Source of the DNA: Mobiluncus porci
Lineage (GTDB): Bacteria; Actinomycetota; Actinomycetes; Actinomycetales; Actinomycetaceae
Direction of reading: 5' to 3'
NCBI RefSeq assembly: GCF_009695935.1
Contig: NZ_VUMY01000006.1
Location: 1 to 64,000, forward strand
DNA length: 64,000 bases
Under the pieces are notes generated by a model. That model searched no databases. It saw only the letters and a program-made list of their open reading frames with translations, and had not been told where the DNA came from. A program made the translations under genes and the position numbers. Shown in pieces: positions 46,505 through 55,597 of this stretch. Each line of letters opens with the position of its first letter. Within the stretch, counting starts at the first letter, position 1.

Positions 46505-47251
46505 TTAGCGTTTCGCGGCGCGTTTGGCAGTGTCAGAGATTTTCCAGGCCAACTCGAACTCCACCAAAGCCCGTTTTAATTTCGAGCCATAGGCATATTC
46601 TCCGAGGTCAACAAGTTGCAACCGCTCCGCGGCGAGCCGCAGCGTCCTCTTCGGGATCTTCCGGCGGGGTTTCGCCACGAACTGCTGCGCCTCACTCCCC
46701 AGCTCCTTCACCTCTTCCAACACCGCCACCTTCACTTCGGAAAACTGTGGCGCGGACGCCGATGGAACCACCCGATGACACGGCACCACCAGAGCTATCG
46801 GGTTGGTAGCGCAGGCCGATGCCGCTGCCCGAACCGCCTTCGGCTCACGAATCCGCCTTGCCAAGCTGGCGTAACTGATGACCTCACCGCGGCGCGTGCG
46901 CAACAAAGCCTCGCGGACGCTTTCTCGGAAGTCCGAGTCCAGAGGATACAGCAGGTCAAGTTGATATCGCCACGCGTTCTGATCTCCAACCTCCCAATCT
47001 TCCAAGGCGGATGCGAAAGGCTCGAACATGGGGTCGGGCGGAGTGGTGGAAGAACAAATCGGTTCCGCTAGGGAGTCAGCAAGGTGTTTAGCAAGGGCCT
47101 CGCCGTATTCGCCGCGAGCGCCTTGTTGAACCGCCAACTCCCCTCGAGGCACCCACCGCAGCAAACGAAGAGAATAGTCCTCGATTTCAACCTCGATGAC
47201 ATGGGAATCTATCACCGGATGGCCGGTTCGCAAAGAAAAAACGGCTCGCAA
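46505..47251 (-). CDS. Methylated-DNA--protein-cysteine methyltransferase-like, with large insertion
   Basis: A 248-residue protein (counting from the TTG at 47251, which has AAGGAG 6 bases upstream; the frame runs open to 47347). The C-terminal part is Ogt/MGMT: SVREALLRTRRGEVISYASLARRI, AACATNPIALVVPCHRVVPS with the alkyl-accepting Cys158. In normal enzymes GGYxxGxxxK follows the Cys by about 13 residues; here the equivalent GEYAYGSKLKRALVEFE begins 59 residues later, leaving an insertion of roughly 45 charged residues. Activity is uncertain; the catalytic Cys and the RAAASACATNP helix remain. Confidence 0.72.
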   Translation of the reverse strand: MRAVFSLRTGHPVIDSHVIEVEIEDYSLRLLRWVPRGELAVQQGARGEYGEALAKHLADSLAEPICSSTTPPDPMFEPFASALEDWEVGDQNAWRYQLDLLYPLDSDFRESVREALLRTRRGEVISYASLARRIREPKAVRAAASACATNPIALVVPCHRVVPSASAPQFSEVKVAVLEEVKELGSEAQQFVAKPRRKIPKRTLRLAAERLQLVDLGEYAYGSKLKRALVEFELAWKISDTAKRAAKR

Positions 47252-47592
47252 TCGAAACTCCTTCAACAGGGCGCTATCAAACCCATTTTTGCACCTTTTC
47301 AATAACCGACCTAAACTAAGCCATATAAAAGCATGATGGAGGCGCAACCAACATCAGTAACTTCCGAAAAGCAGGGGAACCCCAAGGGTGGCCGGAAGTG
47401 AAAGGGGCGGTTGCCGAGGGTGCGGATTCTTCCCCAGGAGCCAAGCCCGGGCGGGCGAAAAATATTCGTCCGACTGTCGCGATTGCGGAGAGCTATCATG
47501 ACGCATACACACGTATGGGGTCATGGAACATGGCCCCTTTTCTAGTGGCCGGTTCAAGCGAAAGTTGTTAGCAACGATTGAAAGGACCGATG
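47252..47592. other. Intergenic region with palindromic operator
   Basis: 341 bases, no gene supported. Contains the palindrome at 47497-47525 and the ribosome site AAAGGA (47581-47586) of the next gene. Confidence 0.45.
47497..47525. promoter_or_regulatory. Imperfect 29-bp palindrome, possible operator
   Basis: CATGAC-CATAC arms pair with GTATG-GTCATG across an ACAC centre. It lies about 70 bases before the ABC substrate-binding protein gene, a usual place for a repressor site. Confidence 0.45.
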
Positions 47593-48495
47593 ATGAAAAA
47601 GTTATTTGGCACGCTCGCACTTCTAGCTGGAGCGATTTCTCTAGCCGCCTGTGGTTCAGGTTCGGTGGATTCTCTGAAGACCGGCGAGGCTTCGCCTTCC
47701 GGGGAGACTTCGTCCGCGGCTAAAGCAGGGGGGTCCGGAGTGGAGGACGGGGTTTTCACCGTCGCCATGGAAGCCGCCTATGCCCCCTACAACTGGGCAC
47801 AACCCGATGATGCCAACGGAGCAGTCAAAATCAAGGGCGCGGAACTCTATGCCAATGGCTACGACGTTATGACCGCCAAGGAGATTGCGGACGCGAACGG
47901 GTGGAAACTCGAGATTGTCCAGCTCGAATGGGATTCCCTGATTCCCGCAGTCCAGGCTGGAACCGTGGATGCGACCATTGCGGGCCAGTCCATGACGAAG
48001 GAACGTGAAAAGACCGTGGACTTTGCCGGCCCGTATCTTTATGCGAATATTGTGGCGCTCACCAAGGCGGACTCCAAGTTTGCGGGCGCTAAAGGGCTTG
48101 CTGACCTCGCGGGTGGCAAGGCAACGAGCCAGTCCGGTACCGTGTGGTACGACACTTTGATCCCCCAGATTAAGGACGTGGACAAGCAGCCTCCGGCGGC
48201 TTCCGCTCCCGCCATGTTGATGGCGCTGGAAACCGGTCAGGTGGACTACGTGGTGACGGATATGCCGACCGCACAGGGCGCATTAATCGCCTATCCGGAT
48301 ATGAAGATTCTCGACTTCTCCAGTGGCGACGATAACTTCAAGGCTTCCGACGAGGACGTGAATATCGGCATCGCTATCCGCAAGGGAAACACCGAGTTGA
48401 AGGATGGCATCAACGCGGTCTTGAAAGACAAGACGGCCGAGGACTTCAACAAGCTCATGGAACAGGCTGCGAAAATCCAACCCCTCCAAAAATGA
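47593..48495 (+). CDS. Amino-acid ABC transporter substrate-binding lipoprotein
   Basis: A 300-residue family 3 solute-binding protein with lipoprotein signal (LAAC, Cys20) and a Gly/Ser linker. SBP_3 features: FTVAMEAAYAPYNW, QLEWDSLIPAVQAGTVDATI, MTKEREKTVDFAGPYLYANI, SGTVWYDTLIPQIKDV and GQVDYVVTDMPTAQ. The Arg in KERE and Asp in TDMPT bind the amino-acid carboxyl and amino groups. First gene of a complete importer with 48597 and 49430. ATG at 47593 has AAAGGA at 6 bases. The stop codon lies inside a dispersed repeat. Confidence 0.9.
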   Translation: MKKLFGTLALLAGAISLAACGSGSVDSLKTGEASPSGETSSAAKAGGSGVEDGVFTVAMEAAYAPYNWAQPDDANGAVKIKGAELYANGYDVMTAKEIADANGWKLEIVQLEWDSLIPAVQAGTVDATIAGQSMTKEREKTVDFAGPYLYANIVALTKADSKFAGAKGLADLAGGKATSQSGTVWYDTLIPQIKDVDKQPPAASAPAMLMALETGQVDYVVTDMPTAQGALIAYPDMKILDFSSGDDNFKASDEDVNIGIAIRKGNTELKDGINAVLKDKTAEDFNKLMEQAAKIQPLQK

Positions 48496-48525
48496 GTCAT
48501 GGGGACGTGCTTTTTGACTCATTTT
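48488..48525. repeat. Palindromic repeat family 2, copy A
   Basis: The 38 bases are identical to 61118-61155. Arms AAAATGAGTCA and TGACTCATTTT form an 11-bp stem. The TGA in the left arm is the stop codon of the substrate-binding protein gene. GGGACGTGCTT can instead pair with AAGCACGTCCC (48547-48557). Confidence 0.85.
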
Positions 48526-48596
48526 CAAAACCATCATCCAGTCATCAAGCACGTCCCTTGCTGACTTTCGCCGGGCACCACTTGAAAGAAGAAAAT

Positions 48597-49433
48597 ATGC
48601 TGTTACAACTGTGGCGAGATATCCTCGCGTTGCTCAATGATTACGGCGGAATTTACCTCCAAGGTATCGCCAACACGCTTATTCTCGCCACCATTGCAAC
48701 CTTTCTCGGGTGCATTATCGGCTTCGCATGCGGGATTCTCAACACCATCCCGCACGCGAAAACCGACCCGCTCGCCAAGCGCTTCCTCCTCGCCCTTATC
48801 CGCGTCATCATCCGGATCTATGTCGAGGTTTTCCGCGGCACCCCAATGATTCTCCAGGCCGTGTTCATCTACTACGGCCTGCCGTATTTCACGAACAATG
48901 CGCTACAGTTCCAATCCATGTGGGGCGTGTCGATTTTCGTCGTCTCCATCAACACCGGCGCCTATATTGCCGAGTCAGTCCGCGGCGGCATCATCAGCGT
49001 TGACCCGGGACAAACCGAGGGGGCTCGCGCCATCGGCATGACCCACTTCCAGACGATGCTCTACGTGATTTTGCCCCAAGCGCTACGTAATCTTCTCCCG
49101 CAAATCGGGAACAACTTCATCATCAACATCAAAGACACCTCGGTCATGTTCATCATCGGTTTCGCCGAGTTTTTCTCGGTTCACAAGATGGTGTCCGGAG
49201 CGATATACCAATACTTCCCCTCGGCAACAATCGAGATGGTCGGGTATTTGACACTCACGCTGTTGTCCTCTTTCTTGTTGCGGAAACTCGAGCATGCTAT
49301 TGACGGCGCGGACAATTATGAACTCGTTCCGGGAGCCGAAGCGGATGCGGACTTCGAACTCATTAATGAAGACCAACTCGTCATGGCCGCCGGCAACTAC
49401 ACCTATTCTGAACCGAAGAAAGGCGCGAAATGA
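48597..49433 (+). CDS. Amino-acid ABC transporter permease
   Basis: A 278-residue membrane protein with five to six helices, HisM/GlnP family: [20 protein letters not shown] at the N-terminus and the EAA-loop [26 protein letters not shown] in the second half. Pairs with the ATPase at 49430, which overlaps by four bases. The 101-base leader contains repeat copy A and the alternative hairpin, which may reduce read-through so that more receptor than permease is made. Confidence 0.9.
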   Translation: MLLQLWRDILALLNDYGGIYLQGIANTLILATIATFLGCIIGFACGILNTIPHAKTDPLAKRFLLALIRVIIRIYVEVFRGTPMILQAVFIYYGLPYFTNNALQFQSMWGVSIFVVSINTGAYIAESVRGGIISVDPGQTEGARAIGMTHFQTMLYVILPQALRNLLPQIGNNFIINIKDTSVMFIIGFAEFFSVHKMVSGAIYQYFPSATIEMVGYLTLTLLSSFLLRKLEHAIDGADNYELVPGAEADADFELINEDQLVMAAGNYTYSEPKKGAK

Positions 49434-50164
49434 CCGAGGAGATTATTACCATCAAACACCTCTCCAAGAGTTTCGGGACCCACGAAGTTTTGAAAGACAT
49501 CGATTTTTCGGTTCGTTCGGGGGATGTGACCTCGATAATCGGGGCCTCCGGGTCGGGGAAGTCAACCTTGTTGCGCTGCATCAACATGCTTGAGCCAGCG
49601 ACTTCGGGCGAAATCTTGTACCACGGAAAATCCATCCACGACCGCTCGGTTAACCAGGCGAAATACCGCTCTAAGGTGGGGATGGTTTTCCAGTCCTTCA
49701 ATCTGTTCAACAATATGACGGTCTTGAAGAACTGCATGATTGGCCAGATGAAAGTCCTGGGTCGGTCGCGGGGCGAAGCCGAGGAAAAGGCTCGCGAGTA
49801 CCTCGACAAAGTCGGGATGTTGCCTTTTATCAATGCCCGCCCCCGCCAGCTAAGCGGTGGTCAGAAGCAGCGCGTCGCCATCTCGCGAGCCCTCGCGATG
49901 GATCCCGAGGTGTTGCTCTTTGATGAACCCACCTCCGCTCTCGACCCGGAAATGGTTGGTGAGGTCATCGGGGTAATGAAACAGCTCGCCGCCGAGGGCA
50001 TGACGATGCTCGTCGTCACCCACGAGATGAGTTTCGCCCGTACCGTCAGTAAAAACGTCGTCTTCATGGCCGACGGAGTAATCGAAGAACAAGGTGCTCC
50101 CGATGATATCTTCGAAAATCCCCAGCGCGAACGCACCCGCGACTTCCTCGCCCGCTACCTGTGA
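49430..50164 (+). CDS. Amino-acid ABC transporter ATP-binding protein
   Basis: A 244-residue GlnQ/HisP-type ATPase: Walker [10 protein letters not shown]-loop [13 protein letters not shown], signature LSGGQKQRV, Walker [14 protein letters not shown] and H-loop VTHEMSF. Completes the polar-amino-acid importer. Start overlaps the permease stop (ATGA). Confidence 0.93.
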   Translation: MTEEIITIKHLSKSFGTHEVLKDIDFSVRSGDVTSIIGASGSGKSTLLRCINMLEPATSGEILYHGKSIHDRSVNQAKYRSKVGMVFQSFNLFNNMTVLKNCMIGQMKVLGRSRGEAEEKAREYLDKVGMLPFINARPRQLSGGQKQRVAISRALAMDPEVLLFDEPTSALDPEMVGEVIGVMKQLAAEGMTMLVVTHEMSFARTVSKNVVFMADGVIEEQGAPDDIFENPQRERTRDFLARYL

Positions 50165-50233
50165 TTGATTTAAAGAATTCATTAAGGGATTGCTGAATTC
50201 GAAGGGGCTATTTTGCAATCGCTGGCCGGTTTT

Positions 50234-50273
50234 GAAAAAATAAGGGGTTCCCGAACTCAAGTTCGGGAACCCC
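50234..50273 (-). terminator. Terminator of the GlsB-like gene
   Basis: A 14-bp stem GGGGTTCCCGAACT / AGTTCGGGAACCCC (50244-50257, 50260-50273). On the minus strand it is followed by TTATTTTTTC. May also stop the opposing ABC operon. Confidence 0.85.
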
Positions 50274-50332
50274 CAATCGTATTTCGCAAATCAACTCGCT
50301 ACAGGGAAACGAGATTATCACGAAGGCGTTTA

Positions 50333-50599
50333 TTACTCGGATTTCTTTCCGGTAAGAGCCATGTAAATTCCAATCAAGATAATCGCGAAGATAACAGCGA
50401 CAATCCACTGAATCCAAGGAATTCCACCATTAGCATTGCCGTATCCAAGCAGTCCCAAAACCCATCCGGCGAGACCGGCTCCAACAGCGCCGATGATGAT
50501 AGTAACCACGATTCCCATCGGTTCCTTGCCCTTGCGGAAAAGTCGAGCCAAGGCCCCGATAATCGCGCCAACTACGATAATGCCAATTATGTGTCCCAT
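50333..50599 (-). CDS. GlsB/YeaQ/YmgE family small membrane protein
   Basis: An 88-residue protein with three Gly-rich helices (GHIIGIIVVGAIIGALARLF, GIVVTIIIGAVGAGLAGWVL, WIVAVIFAIILIGIYMAL): a transglycosylase-associated-protein domain, linked to envelope stress. The ATG at 50599 has AAAGGGAG before it; the frame from 50647 adds an unrelated start. Confidence 0.9.
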   Translation of the reverse strand: MGHIIGIIVVGAIIGALARLFRKGKEPMGIVVTIIIGAVGAGLAGWVLGLLGYGNANGGIPWIQWIVAVIFAIILIGIYMALTGKKSE

Positions 50600-50812
50600 A
50601 ATCTCCCTTTCGTTGAGTGCCCCTGCCTTCGGGCGCGCGTGGCGCATTCAAAGCCAAACACACAAGTTGTATTACCAAAAAACACGTTATCACAATGCAG
50701 GAGACGATACCTAGCCGAATAGCGCAATTTCACTTAGAGAGAAGAATCATATAATCGGGAATAAATTATCAAAAAATATTGTTAACCACATCGGTTGAGA
50801 AAGAAGGAAACC

Positions 50813-52291
50813 GTGTCGAAGAACCTCAATAATATATCAGCTATGTCAAAACTACAGCGCAACATTATTCTTTTCACTTGCGCCATCTCCATCTTCATAA
50901 CCCAGGTAGACTTCACGGGCCTGAACGTGACGCTGCCTCGCATCCAAAGCGAACTTGGAGCCTCCACTTCCGAACTGCAGTGGATTGGCGATATCTATAC
51001 GGTGGTCATCGCTTCGCTCATCATGCTGACCGCCTCACTGGGAGACAAATTTGGCCGTAAGCGAGTCCTCCTCATCGGGGTGTCCATCTTCGGTCTGGCT
51101 TCGCTCGCTGGTGCTTTGGCCCCCAACCCGACCTGGCTGATTTTGGCCCGCGCCTTCCAAGGGCTCGGCTCCGCCATGATGCCGGCCATCGCGCTCGCCA
51201 TCATCAACAACGTTTTCCTCGACCCCGGCGAGCGGGCGCGCGCAGTCGGAGTGTGGGGAACCATGATTGGTCTCGGGGCCGCCGCCGGTCCGGTAATCGG
51301 CGGATTACTGTCCTGGATTGCCGGCTGGCAGGGGATTTTCTGGCTCAATGTGCCCCTGTCGGTGCTGGGCTTGGTGGCGATTGTCATCAGCGTGCCGGAG
51401 TCGCGCGCCGCCAAGTCGCGTCCGATTGACTGGCCGGGACAGGCCTTGATGCTCGTGGGCTTGGGGTCGATGACCTACGCGATTATTGCGCTCGGTGAGG
51501 GCAAGACTGACGTCTTGACCTGGGCGTTGTTGGTCGCGGGCATCCTCGCCCTCGTGGCCTTCGTCTTGGTGGAGGCGATAGTGAAATTCCCCATGGTGGA
51601 CCTGAAATTCTTCCGCTCCATTCCTTTCGCAACCGCCGGCTTGTTGGCTTTCCTATTCTTCTTCACCTACGCGGGATTCATGTTCATCGCTACGCTCCTG
51701 TTGCAAGAGCCAGCCCCCGGCTTAGCCTTCACGCCGCTGGTGGCGGGCTTGCTGATGGTGCCCCTGGCCTTGGCAAACGCGGCCGGTTCCTCGATTTCGG
51801 GACGAACCCTAGAAAAAACCGGTAATCGCGTGCCGCTGCTGGTGGGGGCGGCCCTGCAGTTGGTGTTGGCTCTATTGCTGCTGGCTTTGCCGTTGGCTGG
51901 GAGCGGTGACAGCGCCACGGCGGCGATTCTGGCGCTCTTCCTGGTGGCATCAGTCCTGATGGGAGCCTCAGTGGGCTTAGCAAACCCCGCATTGATCACG
52001 ACCGCTCTAAGTGGGATGCCTAAAGACCAGTCCGGTGTGGCCGGCGCGACGGTGTCCATTTTCCGGCAAACCGGCTTGACAATCGGCGTCGCAGTTCTGG
52101 GCGCGATTATGAACTTCGGAACCCGCGCCCGCGGCGAATCCATTGCCGTCGCTGCCCAGCCCGGATGGTGGCTGGTGGCGCTGATTGCGATTGTGGCCGC
52201 CTTGCTGGCCATTTTTGCCACGACCCGTCACGCTCTGGCGACCCAGCAAGCGGCTACCGCAAGTTTTGCAGGCGAGCCGTCTGAGGTCTAG
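50813..52291 (+). CDS. DHA2-family multidrug MFS transporter
   Basis: A 492-residue drug:proton antiporter with about fourteen helices (EmrB/QacA type). Motif A is ASLGDKFGRKRVLLIG and motif C VWGTMIGLGAAAGPVIGG. The GTG at 50813 is chosen for AAGGA 4-8 bases upstream; an ATG at 50843 is possible. Substrates unknown. Single gene with no local TetR regulator. Confidence 0.88.
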   Translation: MSKNLNNISAMSKLQRNIILFTCAISIFITQVDFTGLNVTLPRIQSELGASTSELQWIGDIYTVVIASLIMLTASLGDKFGRKRVLLIGVSIFGLASLAGALAPNPTWLILARAFQGLGSAMMPAIALAIINNVFLDPGERARAVGVWGTMIGLGAAAGPVIGGLLSWIAGWQGIFWLNVPLSVLGLVAIVISVPESRAAKSRPIDWPGQALMLVGLGSMTYAIIALGEGKTDVLTWALLVAGILALVAFVLVEAIVKFPMVDLKFFRSIPFATAGLLAFLFFFTYAGFMFIATLLLQEPAPGLAFTPLVAGLLMVPLALANAAGSSISGRTLEKTGNRVPLLVGAALQLVLALLLLALPLAGSGDSATAAILALFLVASVLMGASVGLANPALITTALSGMPKDQSGVAGATVSIFRQTGLTIGVAVLGAIMNFGTRARGESIAVAAQPGWWLVALIAIVAALLAIFATTRHALATQQAATASFAGEPSEV

Positions 52292-52336
52292 GCGGGTTCT
52301 CCGCGGTTTTGGTGTCCTTCCGAAAATATCCCGATA

Positions 52337-53015
52337 ATGAGCAAGTGGAGCAAAGGAAAGACACCTTCCGCGGCGCCCAGCACGGTTTTGAGTTTTGTTG
52401 GCCGCGTTGATGATGGCGCGGGGAACCTCGTTTATATTCAGCAAGCATCTCCTCGAAACCAGGGGATCGTTCAATGTTCTAGCCGTGCGTTTCGGGGTCG
52501 CTTTCCTCATCCTCGCGGTGGTGGGAGTCGGCTTGCTGACAGTTCCCGGCGGAAAACTCTCGGTAGGACTGCTGGTGGCGCTCGGCGGAGCAGTGAGCTA
52601 CGCGGCGACGATTATTATCACGGACCGTTTGACCGATACCCCCGAAGAGGGGCTTGCTATCGGTGTGATTCAACTCGGAGCGCTGGCGCTTCTCGCCGGC
52701 CTAGCCAGCGCGATTTGGCAAATCCCGCATCTGCCAGCGACCGGATCCCAGTGGGGGATGATGGCGATGCTGATTTTGGTGTGTACGATTTTCGGCTTCA
52801 CCTTCCAGCCGGTCGCCCAATCTCGGGTCTCCGCGGAAATCACCGGTTTGATGGCCGCCTTGAATCCCGCAGTTGCCGCCGTTCTCGGAGCCGTGGTCCT
52901 CCACGAAGTTTTTGGCTGGCTCGGGCTGCTCGGTATCGGGCTTATCCTGGTGGCGATTATACTTCCGGCGCTCCCCGAATCGCGCGAAGAGCCGCGCGAT
53001 GCACCGCGAGCCTGA
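52337..53015 (+). pseudogene. DMT-family (EamA) transporter, frameshifted and internally deleted
   Basis: The N-terminus MSKWSKGKTPSAAPSTVLSF lies in the frame of 52337; about base 52393 homology moves to another frame, which continues LAALMMARGTSFIFSKHLLE and AVRFGVAFLILAVVGVGLL to the stop at 53015. A normal member has two EamA repeats, about 300 residues and ten helices. Here the first repeat jumps from its second helix to its end (VGLLTVPGG), then the second repeat is complete (SYAATIIITDRLT ... AALNPAVAAVLGAVVLHE). A frameshift plus an in-frame loss of about 90-100 residues make it non-functional. Confidence 0.72.
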
Positions 53016-53136
53016 TTTCGGCTCGGCACTTGCGAGTCAGCCCCACAAACGCTAGACAGAAAACACAATCAAATAAACACCGTAAAGTCGCGGCTTATTC
53101 CTGAAAACTGGGGCAAATCGCCCTCTGAGAACTCCC

Positions 53137-53166
53137 TTGCTGGCACGGGCTCGAAGCGCTTATATT
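53137..53166 (+). promoter_or_regulatory. Promoter of leaderless beta-helix gene
   Basis: TTGCTG (53137-53142), 18 bases, TATATT (53161-53166); the start ATG is six bases after the -10 box, so transcription and translation would begin together. Confidence 0.55.
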
Positions 53167-53172
53167 GGCCTT

Positions 53173-54474
53173 ATGAATAAAGAAACTCAAACTGTTACAG
53201 ACGCTAAAGAACTTGCTGATGCCCTTGAAAGTGGCGCGAAAGACATTACTATCGAGGGGGTCATCAAAGGCTCTCCTTCGATTACCCTCCCCGAGGGCGT
53301 GACCCTGCACGGAGCGAAGGGAGACAGCTCCGACGGCTTCGAATTCCTCGCCAAAGGCTTGCGCCTCACCAAGGACAACTCCCTAGAAAACCTGACGGTT
53401 AAAACCCTCGACTACGAGCAGGCAATCTACAACTCCCTCGAAATCACCGACGCCGGCACTTTGCGGTTGCGGAACGTCACGACCGTCGGTCAGGTTTATC
53501 TCGTAGCGGAAGGCGCGGTAAAGCATATCCGCGTCGAAGCTGACGGGGTCAAGGTGCTCTCCGCTGACCTGCGCGGGCGAGCCGAGCAGCCTCACGGTTA
53601 CGGCGTTGACGTCCTCCAAGGTGGCTTCACCTTGTGGAATCGCCAGCCCGATCCGGCTGCGACTTTTAGTGCGACTTTGCGCGGAATCAGCGTCGGCACC
53701 GAGGAAACTCCGGTGCGCGGATCCGGTGTTTTCTTGGCTGGCTACGCCGACCGCGAGGGCAAACTCACGGGCGGGGCTTTTACCGCGGATTTGGTTGAAA
53801 CCGGAACGATTGTGACCGATGGTGGGATTGCTCCCGGGACTCCGGACAAAATCACTGGCGGGGTTTTCGTGGTCTCTGGAGCGAAAGTCGAGCGGGTCGA
53901 AAACTCTGGACCGGTAACGACCCACGGACAAAATGACATGGTGCTTGACCTCTGGGGCGAGACCCCGCACTGGGTGGCGAACGCGCCTATCACCTCGACG
54001 GGTCCGTCCGGGATTGGTTTCGTGAACTTCGGGGACATGGGGGCGTTGGAAGTAAACGCGCCGATAGTCACGAACGGGCTCGGAGCGCGCGGTTTCAACG
54101 TCTATGACGGGACTTTGCAATCCGCCAAGTTTGAGTCGATTACGACCCACGGGGACGGCGCAATCGGTATCCAGATTTCCCGTCCGGTAGGCGCGGTTGC
54201 CGTGACCGGCGATGTCACGACCACCGGTGGCGAGGGCTTGAGCCTCGTCAAAGGCGTCCAGACCGTCTTGAAGGCTTCCGCGGTGAGCATCAAGCCCGGC
54301 GCGGTCGTGGACGCGCTCGGGATTCACGGGAAGATCTCAACTGAGGGAGAAGGGCTCGCGAGCTTCGAGATTCTCGAAGGCGCAACCGTCCACGAGCTGC
54401 ACCTTGGTGAAGTGGAAGCCCACGGCGCCGACTCGATCCCGACCAGGCTGGAGGGAACCGTGCAACAGCAGTAG
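53173..54474 (+). CDS. Hypothetical cytoplasmic parallel beta-helix protein
   Basis: A 433-residue protein made of short strand-turn units rich in Gly, Val, Thr and Asp (GVTLHGAKGDSSDGFEFLAKG, ITSTGPSGIGFVNFGDMGAL, ITTHGDGAIGIQISRPVGAV), typical of right-handed beta-helices such as pectate lyases. No signal peptide, membrane segment or recognised catalytic motif. An HxGDGAIGI / THGQNDMV type pattern recurs. Found alone with its own promoter. Function unknown; it may be a scaffold or bind a polysaccharide or small molecule. Confidence 0.75.
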   Translation: MNKETQTVTDAKELADALESGAKDITIEGVIKGSPSITLPEGVTLHGAKGDSSDGFEFLAKGLRLTKDNSLENLTVKTLDYEQAIYNSLEITDAGTLRLRNVTTVGQVYLVAEGAVKHIRVEADGVKVLSADLRGRAEQPHGYGVDVLQGGFTLWNRQPDPAATFSATLRGISVGTEETPVRGSGVFLAGYADREGKLTGGAFTADLVETGTIVTDGGIAPGTPDKITGGVFVVSGAKVERVENSGPVTTHGQNDMVLDLWGETPHWVANAPITSTGPSGIGFVNFGDMGALEVNAPIVTNGLGARGFNVYDGTLQSAKFESITTHGDGAIGIQISRPVGAVAVTGDVTTTGGEGLSLVKGVQTVLKASAVSIKPGAVVDALGIHGKISTEGEGLASFEILEGATVHELHLGEVEAHGADSIPTRLEGTVQQQ

Positions 54475-54565
54475 CCTGGGGGCGTTGGGCGGTGGCGGCT
54501 CGCTCCCCGACGGGCTTTGATACCGGTAGACTAAACTCGCCGGTATCTAAAGCGAGGAGACAATC

Positions 54566-54886
54566 ATGATTTCACTGACCACCCCCAATGTGGAAGGCCA
54601 CCAAATTATTGAATACAAAGGCATTGTCTTTGGTGAGGTCATCCAGGGTGTTGACGTCATCAAAGACTTCGCCGCGGGGCTCACGAACTTTTTCGGCGGT
54701 CGCTCCGGCTCCTACGAAGGCGAACTCCTGCAGGCGCGCAGTAACGCCATCGCGGAGATGGAACAGCGCGCCGCCGGTCTGGGAGCCAATGCGGTTGTCG
54801 GTGTGGATATCGACTACGAAGTGTTGGGGACCGGCGGAAACATGCTGATGGTAACGGCTTCGGGAACTGCCGTAGTCGTCCAGTAA
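54566..54886 (+). CDS. YbjQ family protein (UPF0145)
   Basis: A 106-residue small protein of the heavy-metal-binding / YbjQ family: [41 protein letters not shown] and [15 protein letters not shown] are all conserved. Pentameric in known structures; a metal-binding role is suggested only by fold. GAGGAGAC precedes the ATG. Confidence 0.9.
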   Translation: MISLTTPNVEGHQIIEYKGIVFGEVIQGVDVIKDFAAGLTNFFGGRSGSYEGELLQARSNAIAEMEQRAAGLGANAVVGVDIDYEVLGTGGNMLMVTASGTAVVVQ

Positions 54887-54921
54887 GTTGGCCGGTCGCC
54901 ATTGAGAATCGTGTGGCAGCG

Positions 54922-55061
54922 TACCTGAATAACCACACCGGCGGGGATTTTTGGGGAGGCCAAATTGTAAATTCGCAGGTAGAAGCAATCCTGCCTGTTT
55001 TATGCTATATTGCCAGGATAGGGTTGTGGTTATTCGGGTCACCCATGTGGTTATTCAGGTA
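54922..55061. mobile_element. MITE-like element bounded by 16-bp inverted repeats
   Basis: TACCTGAATAACCACA (54922-54937) is the exact reverse complement of 55046-55061, enclosing about 140 bases without a gene. A further degenerate copy (TGTGGTTATTCGGGTCACC, 55025-55043) lies 21 bp before the right end. No clear target duplication. Confidence 0.5.
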
Positions 55062-55098
55062 ACCGAAACTCTTTAACCTGCCCTTAACCTCACTCGGG

Positions 55099-55104
55099 TA
55101 TCAT
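55099..55104 (+). promoter_or_regulatory. -10 box of leaderless arsC-like gene
   Basis: TATCAT six bases before ATG 55111, preceded by two TTAACCT copies (55073-55079, 55084-55090) that may include a weak -35 or operator. No ribosome site is present. Confidence 0.45.
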
Positions 55105-55110
55105 GCGGAC

Positions 55111-55509
55111 ATGAATGAAACGAAAACGATTCTCTTTGCCTGCCGCCAAAACGCGGGTCGCTCTCAGATGGCGGCGGCGATAGCGCGGAAACTTGCCCCT
55201 GAGTCGATGGAAATACTTTCCGCCGGGACCGAGCCCGCCTCCGAAATCCATTCCGAGGTGGTCGTGGCTCTTGCTGAAATCGGACTCGAGCCTTTCGCCC
55301 CAAACCCGCGGGTATTAGAGCCCGAAGACGTGAAACGCTCGGACTGGGTCGTGACCATGGGGTGCGGGGAAGCCTGTCCGGTTTTCCCCGGTAAACACTA
55401 CCTGGATTGGGAAGTTGGGGATCCTGCTGGGAAAACTCTCGAGGAAGTGCGAGCTATCCGCGATGACATCGAAGATCGGGTGCGACAACTGCTAGCGGAT
55501 TTGGGTTAG
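55111..55509 (+). CDS. arsC: Arsenate reductase / low-molecular-weight phosphatase family
   Basis: A 132-residue LMW-PTP-fold protein. The P-loop is CRQNAGRS (Cys11), followed by AGTEPAS and the DWEVGDP acid loop. A second Cys pair in MGCGEACPVF matches the thioredoxin-coupled arsenate reductases, which use relay cysteines. Probably reduces arsenate to arsenite in the cytoplasm; no arsenite pump or ArsR lies nearby. Confidence 0.85.
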   Translation: MNETKTILFACRQNAGRSQMAAAIARKLAPESMEILSAGTEPASEIHSEVVVALAEIGLEPFAPNPRVLEPEDVKRSDWVVTMGCGEACPVFPGKHYLDWEVGDPAGKTLEEVRAIRDDIEDRVRQLLADLG

Positions 55510-55597
55510 CGCTTTTTCCGCCCGCCGGTTCCAAACGGGGTTTTTCGCTGGGAAGCGGGGATAGAATTCCGGTGTTAGGAAACCGATAGGGGGAAGC

